Shown piece by piece: positions 1-10,450 of a DNA stretch of 64,000 nucleotides. The notes under the pieces are model-generated. The model was not told the DNA's origin. It made no database searches and worked only from the letters and a program-made list of their open reading frames with translations. Each line of letters opens with the position of its first letter. The first letter of the stretch is position 1. The stretch comes from Oxalobacteraceae bacterium (lineage in GTDB: Bacteria > Pseudomonadota > Gammaproteobacteria > Burkholderiales > Burkholderiaceae_D). The DNA lies in assembly GCA_947374865.1 (NCBI GenBank), contig CANCDR010000014.1, positions 1 through 64,000 of the forward strand. Reading direction: 5' to 3'. Both the position numbers and the translations under genes were made by a program.

Positions 1-596
1 ATGAACATGAAACCAATGCCGGCTTTTTCAATGTCGTAGGTGGTGACTTTATCTTTGTAGCGGTCGTGTTTAGTCGTGATCAGTTTGGTGAACTCAGCGT
101 GCGTGGTCGGTACATCTTCCGCCGGCACCAAACGCTTGTTATAGACGATCACCGCCGGCTCAAAAGTCGTACCATATGCCGTATTGTTCATATTGGTCCA
201 GCTTGGGATAGCTGCCGCTTCTTCGCTCTTGTAAGTCAAGCCATAACCATCATTGACCAACTTAATTTGCAAATCCATGGCAGACGACCACAACACGTCA
301 CTCGTGGTACCACCAGCTGCGACTTCCGAGATAAACCGGTTATAAATTTCTGTTGAATTCATATCGTTGTATTCCACCGTCACGCCAGGATACATCGCAC
401 TAAAATCCTTGATCAGCGGTTCAGCTGCCTTGGAATCCGTCGCCGCATAGACGATCAGCTTGCCTTCCTTTTTAGCGCCTTCGATAATCTTGGCGTAGCC
501 TGCGGAATAACCCGCCGGTACTTGCGCGAAGGCTGATACGGATACACTGGCGCACACGGCACCAAAGACGGCGTTAAGCATTTTTTTCTTGAACAT
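1..596 (-). CDS. ABC transporter substrate-binding protein, iron(III) type (3' end outside window)
   Basis: This is the N-terminal part of a periplasmic binding protein; the gene runs off the left edge. The ATG at 596 is preceded by an AGGAGA ribosome site six bases upstream. Residues 1-24 form a Sec signal peptide (MFKKK start, cut expected after SAFA). The mature part has the pattern KEGKLIVYAATDSKA, then a segment like EVAAGGTTSDVLWSSAMD, which is typical of the FbpA/FutA-like iron(III) or general extracellular solute-binding family 1. Its permease and ATPase, if in the same operon, would lie to the left of the window. The substrate cannot be told from this fragment; putrescine-, thiamine- or iron-type binding proteins share the fold. 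Confidence 0.8.
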   Translation of the reverse strand, partial: MFKKKMLNAVFGAVCASVSVSAFAQVPAGYSAGYAKIIEGAKKEGKLIVYAATDSKAAEPLIKDFSAMYPGVTVEYNDMNSTEIYNRFISEVAAGGTTSDVLWSSAMDLQIKLVNDGYGLTYKSEEAAAIPSWTNMNNTAYGTTFEPAVIVYNKRLVPAEDVPTTHAEFTKLITTKHDRYKDKVTTYDIEKAGIGFMF

Positions 597-696
597 CACG
601 ATCTCCTGGTTTAAATTTTTGGACTAATTATTTTCTGACTACCCAATCTAACTCACTGACGTACTGAACGTCGCATTTCACGACCTTAGCTTCGAT

Positions 697-2403
697 TTAC
701 TGCGTCTGCGTCACTGAAGTAATAATCACAAACGTACTCGGAATATCTGCAAAACTACCATAGGTAATCGTAGGTACAACTTTGATGGCATCCGCCACAC
801 CGATGCCGCTGACCACTTTCCCAAATACCGCATAACCCCCGCTACTGGTATCGAGAAATACATTGTCGACCACATTAATAAAAAATTGCGCCGTCGCTGA
901 ATCCAGTACAGAAGTGCGCGCCATAGCGATCGATCCACGCACATTACTCAGGCCATTGGGTACTTCGAGTTTGATGGCCGAACGGGTCGGCAGCTGCGCT
1001 AAGGAGGTATTAAAGCCACCACCCTGAATCATGAAATTACTGATAACACGATGGAAGATCGTGCCGGTATAGAAGCCATCGGCCGTGTATTGCAAAAAGT
1101 TATCGCTCGTAATCGGTGCCTTAACCGGATCAAGTTCGACCACCATGTCGCCCATGGTGGTTTTGATGGTCACCTGTGGCATTGGTACGATCGGCGTAAT
1201 CGTCAATAGATTAGCGTTATTGCTAGTCCGCGTGAACTGAATCGGCAGGCTGCCAACAGAGGTCGGCGTGCAGGTCAGCGATCGTTGCGTTGCGCTGCCA
1301 CCGGCGACTTCTTTGAGACCACTGCAATTAGGGATGGTGACATTAATTTCCGACCCCAGATTTTGACCGACAAAAGTAATCGTGGCCAATTTTTTGTACA
1401 TCAGAATACTAGTGCTCGCGCTGGTAATGACCAGACTCACGTAGGGTAAATCAAAGCTGGCGTCGCCACTGCCAATCTGTGCAATGGCGCTGTTAGTATC
1501 GGTAGGCGTGACTTTTGCGGCTACTGCAATGGACAAGGCGTATGCATCGGCTGCCTTCGCCGTATAGGTAAGGCCCTGCTTGATAGTGAAGTAATAACCG
1601 ACGGTATATTTATTGTCGAGCAGATCAGCAACAGCGCCGTAGGTGGGATCGGCCTTGTAGTTATGAGCCGCTGCAAGAATACTGCGTACGAGCGTACCGC
1701 GAGTTGCTGCACCAGCTGTACCCGTCGGCTTGGCCAGTGCGGCTGTCCAGTACGCCAACCCTTCCGCATCGACACTATCGCGGCCGAGGACATTTTTATA
1801 AATAATGCCGATAAACGCGGACACCGACATCGTCGGCGTGTAGCCGGTCAGCGCGCTGTATTCCGGACTGATCGCCAGATTGTAAAAAGTCTCGCTCACA
1901 ACGTCGAGCGACTTACCCCCCTTGACCTGCGAGATCCAGTAACTCAATCCATCTGCATCGGGTACACGGTTAAAAAAGGCGATATACAGTTCAATCAGCG
2001 TCTTTAAATCCGCCGCGCTCAACACCCGGGCTTGATTACCCATGTCCAGATTGACGCTAAAGTCATCGAACGTGACGGTTTGCACCGTATTCGCCAGGGC
2101 ACTAACCGCGCCGGTAGCCGTTTCAGTCACGCTATAAGCGAGCCCAGTGCGCGTTATCGTATAGGCAGTGCGTTTGCCAGAAAAGGTCGCGTTGTTAGTA
2201 TTGCTGCTAACCAGACCAAATAGTTTGGTCGGCAACTTAGCCGCGTCCACACCGACTGCACTGCCGCCACAACTGGTAAGAAAAATCAGGCTCAGGCTGG
2301 CCAGGCAGAGCTGGCGGGTAAGAATTTTGAAAGTCATCAATTTTTTATCCGAAATGTACATATTGCAAAACTTTGTTGTGGTGAGTTTATAGCTTTGCGG
2401 CAT
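697..2403 (-). CDS. DUF4214 lipoprotein fused to cyclophilin-type peptidyl-prolyl isomerase
   Basis: A 568-residue secreted protein of two parts. After a lipoprotein signal (lipobox LTSC, Cys about residue 45 from this start), residues about 134-230 match the DUF4214 pattern (ELYIAFFNR, then a second half ending in IYKNVLGR and YW). Residues about 410-565 are a cyclophilin domain: TTMGDMVVELDP, FHRVISNFMIQGGGF and AMARTS are visible, so proline isomerase activity is plausible in the periplasm or outer membrane. The ATG at 2403 has a strong AAGGAGGA site at 2411-2420. An internal ATG at 2337 would give a more usual 22-residue lipoprotein signal but has a weaker ribosome site. The first ~230 residues resemble the protein at 17912-19627. 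DUF4214 is often found in S-layer or adhesin-like secreted proteins; its role here is unknown. Confidence 0.8.
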   Translation of the reverse strand: MPQSYKLTTTKFCNMYISDKKLMTFKILTRQLCLASLSLIFLTSCGGSAVGVDAAKLPTKLFGLVSSNTNNATFSGKRTAYTITRTGLAYSVTETATGAVSALANTVQTVTFDDFSVNLDMGNQARVLSAADLKTLIELYIAFFNRVPDADGLSYWISQVKGGKSLDVVSETFYNLAISPEYSALTGYTPTMSVSAFIGIIYKNVLGRDSVDAEGLAYWTAALAKPTGTAGAATRGTLVRSILAAAHNYKADPTYGAVADLLDNKYTVGYYFTIKQGLTYTAKAADAYALSIAVAAKVTPTDTNSAIAQIGSGDASFDLPYVSLVITSASTSILMYKKLATITFVGQNLGSEINVTIPNCSGLKEVAGGSATQRSLTCTPTSVGSLPIQFTRTSNNANLLTITPIVPMPQVTIKTTMGDMVVELDPVKAPITSDNFLQYTADGFYTGTIFHRVISNFMIQGGGFNTSLAQLPTRSAIKLEVPNGLSNVRGSIAMARTSVLDSATAQFFINVVDNVFLDTSSGGYAVFGKVVSGIGVADAIKVVPTITYGSFADIPSTFVIITSVTQTQ

Positions 2404-2639
2404 TTTAACCAAGTCCTCCTTATTCACCTGGTTCGCCATCAAAAGAAAAGGGGAAATGGCGCAAGTTGCACTGCTACAATTGATCCTATAAATTGCACTA
2501 ACTGGGTGCGGCTGTCCGACCGCTCCTTCATCGGTATTCTTAAGTTTGCCTATTGCATGGCGCACCAGCGCAATACCTGTTGCGACAAATAGGACTAAGC
2601 TAAAACGACCGTTTCCATTTTCTTTTGAAGTGCTCCACT

Positions 2640-3584
2640 ATGCGACAGCAGCGACTTTTCAGCCTCCTTTGTTCCTGCATGATGGCATTTCTGCTCAGCG
2701 CCTGTGGCGGAGGTGGCGCGAGCAGTCCCGTCAGCACCTCAAGCAGCGTCGTCCCCAATGCCGTCACTGAACCCGGTGCACCGGCGCTCACAGGAAATAC
2801 CGCCATAGACGGCTTTAACTGGTTTAATTTTCGCCGCGTGCAGCTCGGCTTGGGCGCACTGGACCATAACAGCCTGCTTGACGTGGCCGCTCAGGCCCAT
2901 TCTGAGTATCAAAAAAGCAATGACACCATCACACATGAACAAACTGTGGGGAAACCGGGTTTTACTGGCATCAACCTGATCGACCGCCTGAGGGCAGCCG
3001 GCTATGGTTTTTCTGCCACCAATTATGCCTACGGCGAAGTCATCTCCAGCACCGGCGACCGTTCCGGTGTCAACGCGGCGGAAGACCTCATCACCGCGAT
3101 TTATCACCGTTTCGTGATCTTTGAGCCCCGTTTTAAGCAGGCCGGCGTGGGCGCCGCCAGTGTTAATCAAGGTTATACCTACTTTACAACCGACCTGGTC
3201 GCCGACAACCTCAATGTCGGCCTGGGAGCGGGCAAAATCGTCGTGTATCCCACAGACGGGCAAAAAAACGTACTGACTTTATTTAATAGCAATTATGAAT
3301 CCCCTGACCCGGTGCCCGGCAAAGATATCGTCGGCTTTCCCCTGAGCGTTCATGCTGATCTTGGTTCGCTGCTCAAAGTGCAAAGTTTTACGCTCAGTTT
3401 AAAGGGGGGCCCACCCTTGGCCAGCCTGCTTCTCTCATCCGCGACCGATAACCAGACACCCACATCGGCGGCGGCACTCATCCCGCTGGACCCCCTTGTT
3501 GGTGGATCAAACTACGATGCGCGGTTTATTGGTAGCGTTGACGGATTGGCAATAGATAAATCATGGTCATTCAGCACCCGCTAG
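2640..3584 (+). CDS. CAP-domain (SCP/YkwD-like) lipoprotein
   Basis: A 314-residue secreted protein. The N-terminus has a lipoprotein signal with lipobox LSAC (Cys22) followed by GGGG, so it is probably anchored in a membrane. Residues about 50-190 carry a CAP fold of the bacterial YkwD type: an early FNWFNFRRVQLGLGAL helix, an HSEYQ segment with the conserved His and a later YAYGEVI segment. The C-terminal part (VYPTDGQKNV onwards) looks like an extra beta domain. CAP proteins in bacteria are secreted and mostly of unknown function. The start at 2640 is an ATG; an in-frame TTG at 2625 is less likely. It diverges from the DUF4214-cyclophilin gene, so the two may share a promoter region at 2404-2639. 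Confidence 0.75.
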   Translation: MRQQRLFSLLCSCMMAFLLSACGGGGASSPVSTSSSVVPNAVTEPGAPALTGNTAIDGFNWFNFRRVQLGLGALDHNSLLDVAAQAHSEYQKSNDTITHEQTVGKPGFTGINLIDRLRAAGYGFSATNYAYGEVISSTGDRSGVNAAEDLITAIYHRFVIFEPRFKQAGVGAASVNQGYTYFTTDLVADNLNVGLGAGKIVVYPTDGQKNVLTLFNSNYESPDPVPGKDIVGFPLSVHADLGSLLKVQSFTLSLKGGPPLASLLLSSATDNQTPTSAAALIPLDPLVGGSNYDARFIGSVDGLAIDKSWSFSTR

Positions 3585-3731
3585 GTGCTCAATGCGGGGC
3601 AATGTCAGCATCACCATCATGACGCTGTACTGGGCTGAATTTCTTATAGAAAATGCGCAATGGCTTAGTTGCCATGTCGGTTGTAAAATAGGCTTTGTAT
3701 TTTTTTACGCCCTCTTCCATCGAGATTCTCT

Positions 3732-4574
3732 ATGTCACTGATTCGCATCAAATCACTCGTTCTTTTGGTCAGCCTCCTCCTATCTCAGGTAGCGTTGCCC
3801 GGGGCATTCGCCGCCGAAACCTATACCTTTTCGGTCGTGCCGCAGTTTAATGCCGTGCAACTTCACACCGAGTGGCTGCCAGTGATCAATCGGATTACGC
3901 AAGAAACGGGTATTACACTTGAACTCGTCGTTGCGCCCACCATTCCAAAATTTGAACGCACCTTGCTCAAGGGCGAGCCTGACTTTGCTTTTGCCAACCC
4001 GTATCACGCCGTCATGGCCAAACGGGCACAAAACTATATTCCTCTTGTGCGCGATACCAAACCGCTGACCGGGATTCTATTAGTCAAACGCGACAGCCCT
4101 TTCCATAGTCTGCAAGACTTAAACGGCAAGGAGATTGGTTTTCCTGCTCCCAATGCTTTCGGTGCCTCACTTTATATGCGCGCCTTACTGGCAGAAAATA
4201 AAGTCAATTATCAGTCCCAGGTTCTCAATACACACGGCAATGTCTTTCGCAATATATTAAACGGCAGCATTGCTGCGGGTGGCGGCGTCAACAACACCTT
4301 TAATGATGAAAAGCCCGAGATGCGCGAACAACTGCGGATTCTGTATCAAACACCTGGCGTCGCCTCGCATCCGGTGATCGCTCATCCGCGCGTCCCTGAG
4401 CGGGTACACAAAGCCGTATTGAACGCATTTTTGGCGATGCAAAAAGATGCCCCTGGCTTAGCCCTGCTGAAAGAAATACGTCTGCCACAACCTGTGGCGG
4501 CCACTTACAGCAGCGACTATTTACCGCTTGAAAAATTAAACGTCGAGAAGTTTGTCATTCTAGAGAAAGAATAA
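3732..4574 (+). CDS. PhnD-like periplasmic substrate-binding protein
   Basis: A 280-residue periplasmic binding protein with a signal peptide of about 27 residues (cut near AFAAET). The body follows the phosphate/phosphite/phosphonate binding-protein family (PhnD, PF12974): TYTFSVVPQFNA at the mature start, DFAFANPYHAVMA, then LNGKEIGFPAPNAFGASL. No permease or ATPase gene is adjacent. Instead the stop codon is three bases before the ATG of a membrane histidine kinase, so the two are almost certainly translated together. By analogy with other binding-protein/kinase pairs, this protein may present a ligand to the kinase rather than feed a transporter. That role is inference, and the ligand (a phosphonate or other oxyanion) is unknown. 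Confidence 0.8.
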   Translation: MSLIRIKSLVLLVSLLLSQVALPGAFAAETYTFSVVPQFNAVQLHTEWLPVINRITQETGITLELVVAPTIPKFERTLLKGEPDFAFANPYHAVMAKRAQNYIPLVRDTKPLTGILLVKRDSPFHSLQDLNGKEIGFPAPNAFGASLYMRALLAENKVNYQSQVLNTHGNVFRNILNGSIAAGGGVNNTFNDEKPEMREQLRILYQTPGVASHPVIAHPRVPERVHKAVLNAFLAMQKDAPGLALLKEIRLPQPVAATYSSDYLPLEKLNVEKFVILEKE

Positions 4575-4577
4575 CGC

Positions 4578-6467
4578 ATGCCGAATGGATTGCCAGAAAG
4601 GTTTCGCTGGGATCGGTGGCTACCGCATAGGCTGTCGTCCCAGCTGTTGATGTTTGTCGGAGTCATTGTGGCATTTGCCGCCGTTCTAGCTGGCAGCTTA
4701 TTTATCTATGCGTCGGCCAAGCAAACACGCAATGTGGTGAGCGAGCAGATTTTATTTCTCGCTAAAAGTATCGCCTCCGTCAGCGGTAACTTCATCATCA
4801 CCAAAGACTTACTGTCTGTGGAAGAAGTATTGCTGCGCAATGCAGACTTTCCTTTCGTTGAATCTATTTTGATTGTTGACGCCAAGGGCCGTCCTCTGGG
4901 TGAGGTCACTAAAAAAGATGGCGTCATATCACCCAACTTTAAACTACAGACAACGCAGCCGATTTTTTCAAGCGCGCCGATTGATGTCGCTACCGGCTTG
5001 ATCATCGACAATAACTGGTGGAATATTCTCACCCCCTACCAACCCTCGCTGGAAATCTGGTACCCGGTCAAGGCCGGCGCCATATTAGGCGCGATCCGCA
5101 TTCGTTACAGCCTGGCCTCCCTGCAAAGTGATACCTGGATGCAGCTGCGCCGCGCCTTGGCATTTGCCGTGATCGCGGGTCTCTTCGTACTCTTGCTGAT
5201 GTCGCTCTTGCTGCGCGCGCCCATGCGTGCCTTGAGCGAAACCACGGAATTTGCCAAGGGCTTGAATAAATCTTTGGGCCGCCAAATTACCATCTATGGC
5301 TCGACGATTGAAATTAGTGAGCTTTCCCAGGCACTCAACATGCTGTCGCAACAATTGCTCTATCAGGAGCGTGCACTCGCTGAGCGGATCGAACAAAACC
5401 AGTCCATTCTCGACAACATGGTCGACGGTGTAGTCACCGTCGATGCCATTGGCACAATTCGATCTTTTAATGTGGCAGCGAGTACAATTTTTGGTTATCG
5501 GCTGGAAGATGTCCTCGGTCGAAACTTCAAAAAGCTCATGCCGGATTCCCACGTGATGCCACACGATGCCTTCATGGGTCATCATGACTTGGCCCTCGAC
5601 GCGACCATGGATGGCGGCAGTCGCGAACTGGAAGGTCGGCGCAAAAATGGTGAAATTTTTCCGATGGATCTGGGTATTTCGCGCAGCATTGATCACGATG
5701 AAGTCATCTTCATTGGCATCGTGCGCGACGTTACCGAGCGGCGCCGTCTGGAGCGTTTAAAATCCGAATTCGTCGCCACTGTCAGCCACGAATTGCGCAC
5801 GCCTTTGACCTCGATACACGGCGCATTAAAATTGATCGAGGGCGGCATCACCGGTCCGATTCCAGCGCCGGCCCTCAAGATGGTCAGCCTGGCGCAAAAA
5901 AATAGCCAGCGCCTGATCGTGCTGATCAATGACCTGCTCGATATGGAAAAGCTCATCGCCGGAAAAATGGCGCTGGTACTGGACAATATCGATCTGGTCG
6001 AAATCGTCCAACAAGCCATGCTGGAAAATCAGGTGTATGGCTCCACGCTGAATGTAAAATTTGTATTCAACCCGCCATCGCAAAAAATTAAAGTAACGGC
6101 AGATGCCGGGCGGGTAGCGCAGGTACTAGCGAATATTCTCTCGAATGCCGTCAAGTTTTCATCTGGCGCTACGCAGGTCGATATACGGGTTTCATCCACC
6201 GACGCGCTTGCACGGGTTGAGATCGAAGACCATGGCAAAGGAATTCCACTCGACTTTCAATCAGAAATATTTAGCGCGTTCGCGCAGGCCAATAATGGCA
6301 ATACCCGTAATCAGGGCGGTACCGGTCTGGGCTTAAAAATCAGCAAAGGTTTGATTGATGCCATGCACGGCGAGATCGGTTTTGACACTGTTGAGGAACT
6401 CGGAACGACCTTCTGGTTTACCCTGCCGCTGGCCAAGGAAAATTCATTTACCGATACAAAAGCGTGA
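4578..6467 (+). CDS. membrane sensor histidine kinase with PAS domain
   Basis: A 629-residue hybrid-less sensor kinase. Two membrane segments, about residues 16-43 and 190-215, enclose a periplasmic sensor region. A PAS domain follows (about 275-390, starting [13 protein letters not shown]), then the HisKA phosphoacceptor motif SHELRTP with His404, and a HATPase domain with the N-box NILSNAVKF, the G1 box DHGKGIP and the G2 box GGTGLGLKI. It would autophosphorylate and pass phosphate to a response regulator, but no regulator gene is in this window, so it is an orphan kinase here. It is coupled to the PhnD-like gene upstream (three-base gap). Its last 24 bases overlap the 3' end of mnmE on the other strand. 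Confidence 0.9.
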   Translation: MPNGLPERFRWDRWLPHRLSSQLLMFVGVIVAFAAVLAGSLFIYASAKQTRNVVSEQILFLAKSIASVSGNFIITKDLLSVEEVLLRNADFPFVESILIVDAKGRPLGEVTKKDGVISPNFKLQTTQPIFSSAPIDVATGLIIDNNWWNILTPYQPSLEIWYPVKAGAILGAIRIRYSLASLQSDTWMQLRRALAFAVIAGLFVLLLMSLLLRAPMRALSETTEFAKGLNKSLGRQITIYGSTIEISELSQALNMLSQQLLYQERALAERIEQNQSILDNMVDGVVTVDAIGTIRSFNVAASTIFGYRLEDVLGRNFKKLMPDSHVMPHDAFMGHHDLALDATMDGGSRELEGRRKNGEIFPMDLGISRSIDHDEVIFIGIVRDVTERRRLERLKSEFVATVSHELRTPLTSIHGALKLIEGGITGPIPAPALKMVSLAQKNSQRLIVLINDLLDMEKLIAGKMALVLDNIDLVEIVQQAMLENQVYGSTLNVKFVFNPPSQKIKVTADAGRVAQVLANILSNAVKFSSGATQVDIRVSSTDALARVEIEDHGKGIPLDFQSEIFSAFAQANNGNTRNQGGTGLGLKISKGLIDAMHGEIGFDTVEELGTTFWFTLPLAKENSFTDTKA

Positions 6468-7844
6468 AAAAATCACGCCGAGTAAATCATCCGAACTGAA
6501 TTTTCCGCTGATACTGCTCAAGCTTTGCTGTGCCAGTCGCAGCTCCTCGGCAAACAGATCGAGCGACTGATCGTCGCGCGCTGCATGTTCAGCGGCCACT
6601 TCTAAATGATCGCTGGCCTCTTTGAGCGCGATTAAATGTCGCTCACGGGCCAAAATCAGCGACTCGCCAGTCTGCTGCCAGCCGACCAGATGCAGCAATT
6701 CGCTGCGCAGTAAATCCATGCCCTGCAAATCGACGGCCGACAAATAGACGTGGGTCGCATCGGCCATGCGCTCGATGGCCGGTCGGTGTCCTGACAAATC
6801 AATTTTATTCCAGACCCGCAGGACCGGCACACCAGCAGGAAATTGCGCACTGATCTCTTCATCCGCACGCGTCGGACCACGTGCTGCATCCAGTAAATGT
6901 ACGATCACATCCGCCTGCCGCACTGCGCCCCAGGTGCGTTCAATGCCGATCCGCTCGACTTCATCACTGGCTTCGGCTTCCGCACGAATGCCGGCGGTGT
7001 CGATGACATGAATCGGAATACCGTCGAGTTGAATCGTCTGAGTCACCTTGTCGCGCGTAGTACCCGGAATCGGCGTGACGATCGCCACCTCGGATCCCGC
7101 CAGCGCATTGAGCAGTGACGATTTACCGACGTTTGGTTGGCCAGCCAGGACAATATTTAAACCCTCGCGCAGCAAGGCGCCTTGGGCTGCCTGCCGAAAA
7201 ACTGCCTGTACCGCAGCGCGAATCTCGCCGAGTCTGCCGCGCGCATTTGATTTTTCGAGAAAATCAATTTCTTCTTCTGGAAAATCCAACGTTGCTTCGA
7301 CCAGCATGCGCAAATCAATGACCTGATCGACGAGCACATGAATGGTCTTCGAAAATGCGCCCGCCATCGATTGGGTGGCCGACTTTGCCGCGGCTTCGGT
7401 TGATGCTTCAATTAAATCGGCGACCGCTTCCGCCTGTGCCAAATCGAGTTTATCGTTGAGGAAGGCGCGTTGAGTAAACTCCCCCGGCTGGGCCAGCCGT
7501 AAGCCGATTTCGTGCCCCGCTGCCAGACAACGCGTGAGCAGCATCTGCAAAACGACCGGTCCGCCATGGCCTTGCAATTCGAGTATGTCCTCGCCAGTAT
7601 AGGAGTGGGGCGCCTTGAAGTAGATCGCCAGCCCCTGATCAATGATGCCGCCATCCGCGTTCAGAAACGACAGATAAGTGGCATGCCGCGGCTGCAAGAG
7701 TCGCGCATCAGTACTGCCTTCTGTTCGGCTGCAGAGTGCATCGATCACTGGCTGCAGATTTTTACCAGATAAACGGACCACGCCGATACCACCGCGACCG
7801 GGGGCTGTGGCAATGGCGACAATAGGAGAATGATCTAGTTGCAT
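6444..7844 (-). CDS. mnmE: tRNA modification GTPase MnmE
   Basis: A 466-residue GTPase that, with MnmG, installs the carboxymethylaminomethyl or aminomethyl group on uridine 34 of certain tRNAs. The N-terminal folate-binding domain starts [16 protein letters not shown]. The G domain has the P-loop GQPNVGKSS and the switch region TPIPGTTRD. The protein ends in the family's catalytic motif CIGK. The ATG at 7844 was chosen because it begins the conserved domain; the frame stays open upstream to a TTG at 7886, but those residues are not family-like. It is separated from yidC by a hairpin terminator, so it is at least partly transcribed on its own. Confidence 0.95.
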   Translation of the reverse strand: MQLDHSPIVAIATAPGRGGIGVVRLSGKNLQPVIDALCSRTEGSTDARLLQPRHATYLSFLNADGGIIDQGLAIYFKAPHSYTGEDILELQGHGGPVVLQMLLTRCLAAGHEIGLRLAQPGEFTQRAFLNDKLDLAQAEAVADLIEASTEAAAKSATQSMAGAFSKTIHVLVDQVIDLRMLVEATLDFPEEEIDFLEKSNARGRLGEIRAAVQAVFRQAAQGALLREGLNIVLAGQPNVGKSSLLNALAGSEVAIVTPIPGTTRDKVTQTIQLDGIPIHVIDTAGIRAEAEASDEVERIGIERTWGAVRQADVIVHLLDAARGPTRADEEISAQFPAGVPVLRVWNKIDLSGHRPAIERMADATHVYLSAVDLQGMDLLRSELLHLVGWQQTGESLILARERHLIALKEASDHLEVAAEHAARDDQSLDLFAEELRLAQQSLSSISGKFSSDDLLGVIFSRFCIGK

Positions 7845-7887
7845 GGCGTATCTTATCAATGATCGTAACGACGCATCGTCACGCAAA

Positions 7888-7921
7888 CTAAAAAGCCCGC
7901 AACATCTGCCTGCGGGCTTTT
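7888..7921 (-). terminator. Rho-independent terminator after yidC
   Basis: An 11-base-pair stem (7891-7901 with 7911-7921, core GCCCGC/GCGGGC) with a nine-base loop. Read on the minus strand it is followed by a run of T. It lies between yidC and mnmE. Confidence 0.75.
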
Positions 7922-7945
7922 CACCAAACTGTCCACTAAGGCAGT

Positions 7946-9622
7946 CTAGCCCTTAACGGTGCCACCTTCCAGATTCTTGGTAATCACCCACTGTTGAGCA
8001 ATCGACAGGACGTTATTCACGACCCAGTAAAGCACCAGTCCGGAGGGGAAGAAAAAGAACATCACGGAAAAAATGATCGGCATGAACATCATCACCTTGG
8101 CCTGCACCGGATCGGGTGGCGTCGGGTTGAGCTTGGTCTGGATGAACATCGATACCGCCATAATCACTGGCAAGATGTAGAACGGATCTGGTGCGGCCAA
8201 ATCTTGTATCCAGCCTAACCACGGCGCGTTACGCATCTCTACGCTGGCCAGCAAAACCCAGTACAGCGAAATAAAGACCGGAATCTGCACCACGATCGGC
8301 AGGCAGCCGCCCAGCGGATTAATTTTTTCTGTCTTGTAGAGCTCCATCATGGCCTGATTCATCTTGGCCGGATCACCCTTGTGACGCTCGCGAATCAGCG
8401 TCATTTTTGGCGTGACGACTTTCATCTTGGCCATGCTCCGATAGCTGGCCGCCGAAAGTGGGAAAAATACCAGCTTGATCAATACCGTGAGCAGAATGAT
8501 GGTCCAGCCCCAGTTACCAACGTACTGGTGAATTTGCGTCATCAGCCAAAAAATCGGTTTGGCGATGATGGTCAACCAGCCATAATCCTTGACCAGTTCC
8601 AGACCGGGCGCGGTTTGCTCGAGCACCGTTGATTCTTGCGGGCCTGCGTATAAACGGGCATCGCTGGTGATGCTGGCGCCCGGCGCAATCACGCCCAATG
8701 GCAGAACATTACTCACCGCGTACAGATTCTCGCGCACTTTTTCTGAACGAATTTCGCGCACTGCTTTATCCGCCGGTATAAACGCCGACACAAAATAATG
8801 CTGCACGATGGCGATCCAGCCATTGTCGGCATTGGTCACGTGATCTGGTTTGGCCGGCTTGTTTTTGCTTTCCTTTTCGATTTTTTCAAAATCGAGCTTC
8901 TGGAATTTTGCGGCGTCCGAATACACGGCTGGCCCGGTAAAGGTGCTGTAAAACTTGGACTCGCCAGACGGCTTGCTGCCATCACGCACCAGCTGCAAAT
9001 ACAGCGATGGCGACAAGGGCGCCGTACCGGTATTGGTCACTTTGTGCGAGACATCGATGCTGTAGTCACCGCGTTTGAAGGTATAGGTTTTTGTCAGCTT
9101 GATGCCGCCTTGTTCACTTTCCAGAATCAACTGCACCTTGGCCGCACCGTCGAGTGAACGCGGGCCGGGCAGGGCAACAAAACTGGTTTTATGATTCGGG
9201 AAGGGGCCGCCGATCAAACCGGTTTCGGCCAGGTAGGTATGTTTGGCGCTTGAGTCAAACAAGACCATATTGATCGTCTTATCTTCCGCGTCGCGATGTT
9301 GCAGCAATTCCAGACGTTTTAATTCGCCACCGACTGTATCGATATCGGCGCGCATGATGTCGGTCGTGATCGTAATGACTTCACTTTTTACCGCTGCGGC
9401 CGTGGCATCGGGCAGGGCTGGGGTGCTGATCGCGCCGGGGGCGGCTGGCGCTACCTGCGGCACAGAGGAAGTTTCAGTCGTGCTGGTGGCCGATCGCGCC
9501 TGTTCACTGACTGGCGCCGGAAAAAACATCGACGGCTTACCGTTATAGCGCATCCAGTTATCCCATAACAGGACGATGGCGATCGAAAACACCACCCAAA
9601 GAATCGTACGTTTATTTTCCAT
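7946..9622 (-). CDS. yidC: membrane protein insertase YidC
   Basis: A 558-residue inner-membrane insertase that helps place and fold membrane proteins, alone or with the Sec translocon. The first membrane helix is at about residues 5-22 (starting TILWVVFSI). A large periplasmic domain of the proteobacterial type follows, then the conserved five-helix core, where [13 protein letters not shown], the YRSMAKMK loop and the segment [14 protein letters not shown] are visible. The length is normal for Gram-negative YidC. Its start overlaps the end of yidD by 11 bases, in the usual rpmH-rnpA-yidD-yidC order. Confidence 0.97.
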   Translation of the reverse strand: MENKRTILWVVFSIAIVLLWDNWMRYNGKPSMFFPAPVSEQARSATSTTETSSVPQVAPAAPGAISTPALPDATAAAVKSEVITITTDIMRADIDTVGGELKRLELLQHRDAEDKTINMVLFDSSAKHTYLAETGLIGGPFPNHKTSFVALPGPRSLDGAAKVQLILESEQGGIKLTKTYTFKRGDYSIDVSHKVTNTGTAPLSPSLYLQLVRDGSKPSGESKFYSTFTGPAVYSDAAKFQKLDFEKIEKESKNKPAKPDHVTNADNGWIAIVQHYFVSAFIPADKAVREIRSEKVRENLYAVSNVLPLGVIAPGASITSDARLYAGPQESTVLEQTAPGLELVKDYGWLTIIAKPIFWLMTQIHQYVGNWGWTIILLTVLIKLVFFPLSAASYRSMAKMKVVTPKMTLIRERHKGDPAKMNQAMMELYKTEKINPLGGCLPIVVQIPVFISLYWVLLASVEMRNAPWLGWIQDLAAPDPFYILPVIMAVSMFIQTKLNPTPPDPVQAKVMMFMPIIFSVMFFFFPSGLVLYWVVNNVLSIAQQWVITKNLEGGTVKG

Positions 9623-9905
9623 GATTGGTCTTATCAGGTGTGCAAAATTTATAAAGGCTTACATCGTGCGCGGCGTCAGCTGTGTCGCAAGAAGAAGGCG
9701 GTACCAGATCAACGCCACCCGGATGCCAGGGGTGGCACTTACATAAACGCAGGGCAGCCAGTTTGCTGCCGTGCGCCACACCATGCACGCTGATCGCTTC
9801 GGCGGCGTAGCTCGAGCAGCTTGGGTAAAAGCGGCAGTTCATGCCCAGAAACGGGCTAATGCCTAGTTTGTAAGCGCGCAATAATGCCAGCAACACGGTT
9901 TTCAT
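9612..9905 (-). CDS. yidD: membrane protein insertion efficiency factor YidD
   Basis: A 97-residue small protein of the YidD family, thought to assist YidC-dependent insertion at the inner membrane. The ATG at 9905 overlaps the rnpA stop in an ATGA arrangement, which decides the start. The conserved family core is clear: [24 protein letters not shown] (with paired Cys) and [10 protein letters not shown]. The C-terminal extension after the HPGG motif is somewhat longer than in E. coli. The frame is open far upstream, but that region belongs to rnpA on another frame. Confidence 0.92.
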   Translation of the reverse strand: MKTVLLALLRAYKLGISPFLGMNCRFYPSCSSYAAEAISVHGVAHGSKLAALRLCKCHPWHPGGVDLVPPSSCDTADAAHDVSLYKFCTPDKTNHGK

Positions 9906-10303
9906 GCAGCGTCCTCCGGCAATACTGATGAACGAAACAATTGATGAAGCTCGGTTCGCAATACTTTTTTCAGAGCGGCTGTCGTCGCCGGACCTGTTTT
10001 TGTATTGACCGCCGCCGATAGTCGAACGATGCAATCAATCCCTGGCAGACGGGTTTGACGAAAATACTCGCGGGCGACACGCTTAATCGTATTGCGCGTC
10101 ACCGCGCGCGGCGCAAACCGCTTGGCCGCCACGACGCCCAGTCGCGCATGCGACAGCGCATTATGCCGAACATAGAGAACAAAATGCGGCGTGCGCTGCG
10201 CGGGCCGCAAACGAAAAACGGATGAAAATTCATCCGTTTTAACGATGCGCCGTACGCGAGCGTAATCTTGTAGGCGAATGCCGGTCACGCCAGCAAGGAA
10301 CAA
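9902..10303 (-). CDS. rnpA: ribonuclease P protein component
   Basis: The basic protein subunit of RNase P, which with M1 RNA trims the 5' leader of tRNA precursors. Visible family features are the FRLRP segment, [12 protein letters not shown] and the RNR-type motif [14 protein letters not shown]. The start is uncertain: a TTG at 10303, 12 bases after rpmH, gives 133 residues, while a GTG at 10288 would drop five residues. Neither has a good ribosome site, which suggests translational coupling to rpmH. Its stop overlaps the yidD start. Confidence 0.92.
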   Translation of the reverse strand: MFLAGVTGIRLQDYARVRRIVKTDEFSSVFRLRPAQRTPHFVLYVRHNALSHARLGVVAAKRFAPRAVTRNTIKRVAREYFRQTRLPGIDCIVRLSAAVNTKTGPATTAALKKVLRTELHQLFRSSVLPEDAA

Positions 10304-10315
10304 AAAGCGTCGGGC

Positions 10316-10450
10316 TTATGCAGCCAAACGCTTACGGCCTTTAGCACGACGTGCATTGAGCACAGCGCGACCGCCACGGGTAGCCATGCGTGCGCGGAAA
10401 CCATGGGTGCGCTTGCGGCGAACGACGGAAGGTTGGTAGGTACGTTTCAT
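10316..10450 (-). CDS. rpmH: 50S ribosomal protein L34
   Basis: A 44-residue ribosomal protein. It starts MKRTYQPS, carries the [10 protein letters not shown] core and ends GRKRLAA, all hallmark L34 sequence and normal length. It is the first gene of the rpmH-rnpA-yidD-yidC run and is divergent from dnaA, the classical arrangement around bacterial origins. Confidence 0.97.
   Translation of the reverse strand: MKRTYQPSVVRRKRTHGFRARMATRGGRAVLNARRAKGRKRLAA

Noticed and set aside
1663-2007. A 114-codon open frame on the plus strand
   Set aside because: It is antisense to the DUF4214-cyclophilin gene and shows no domain.
5085-5696. A 203-codon open frame on the minus strand
   Set aside because: It is antisense to the histidine kinase, whose domains are clear in the other direction.
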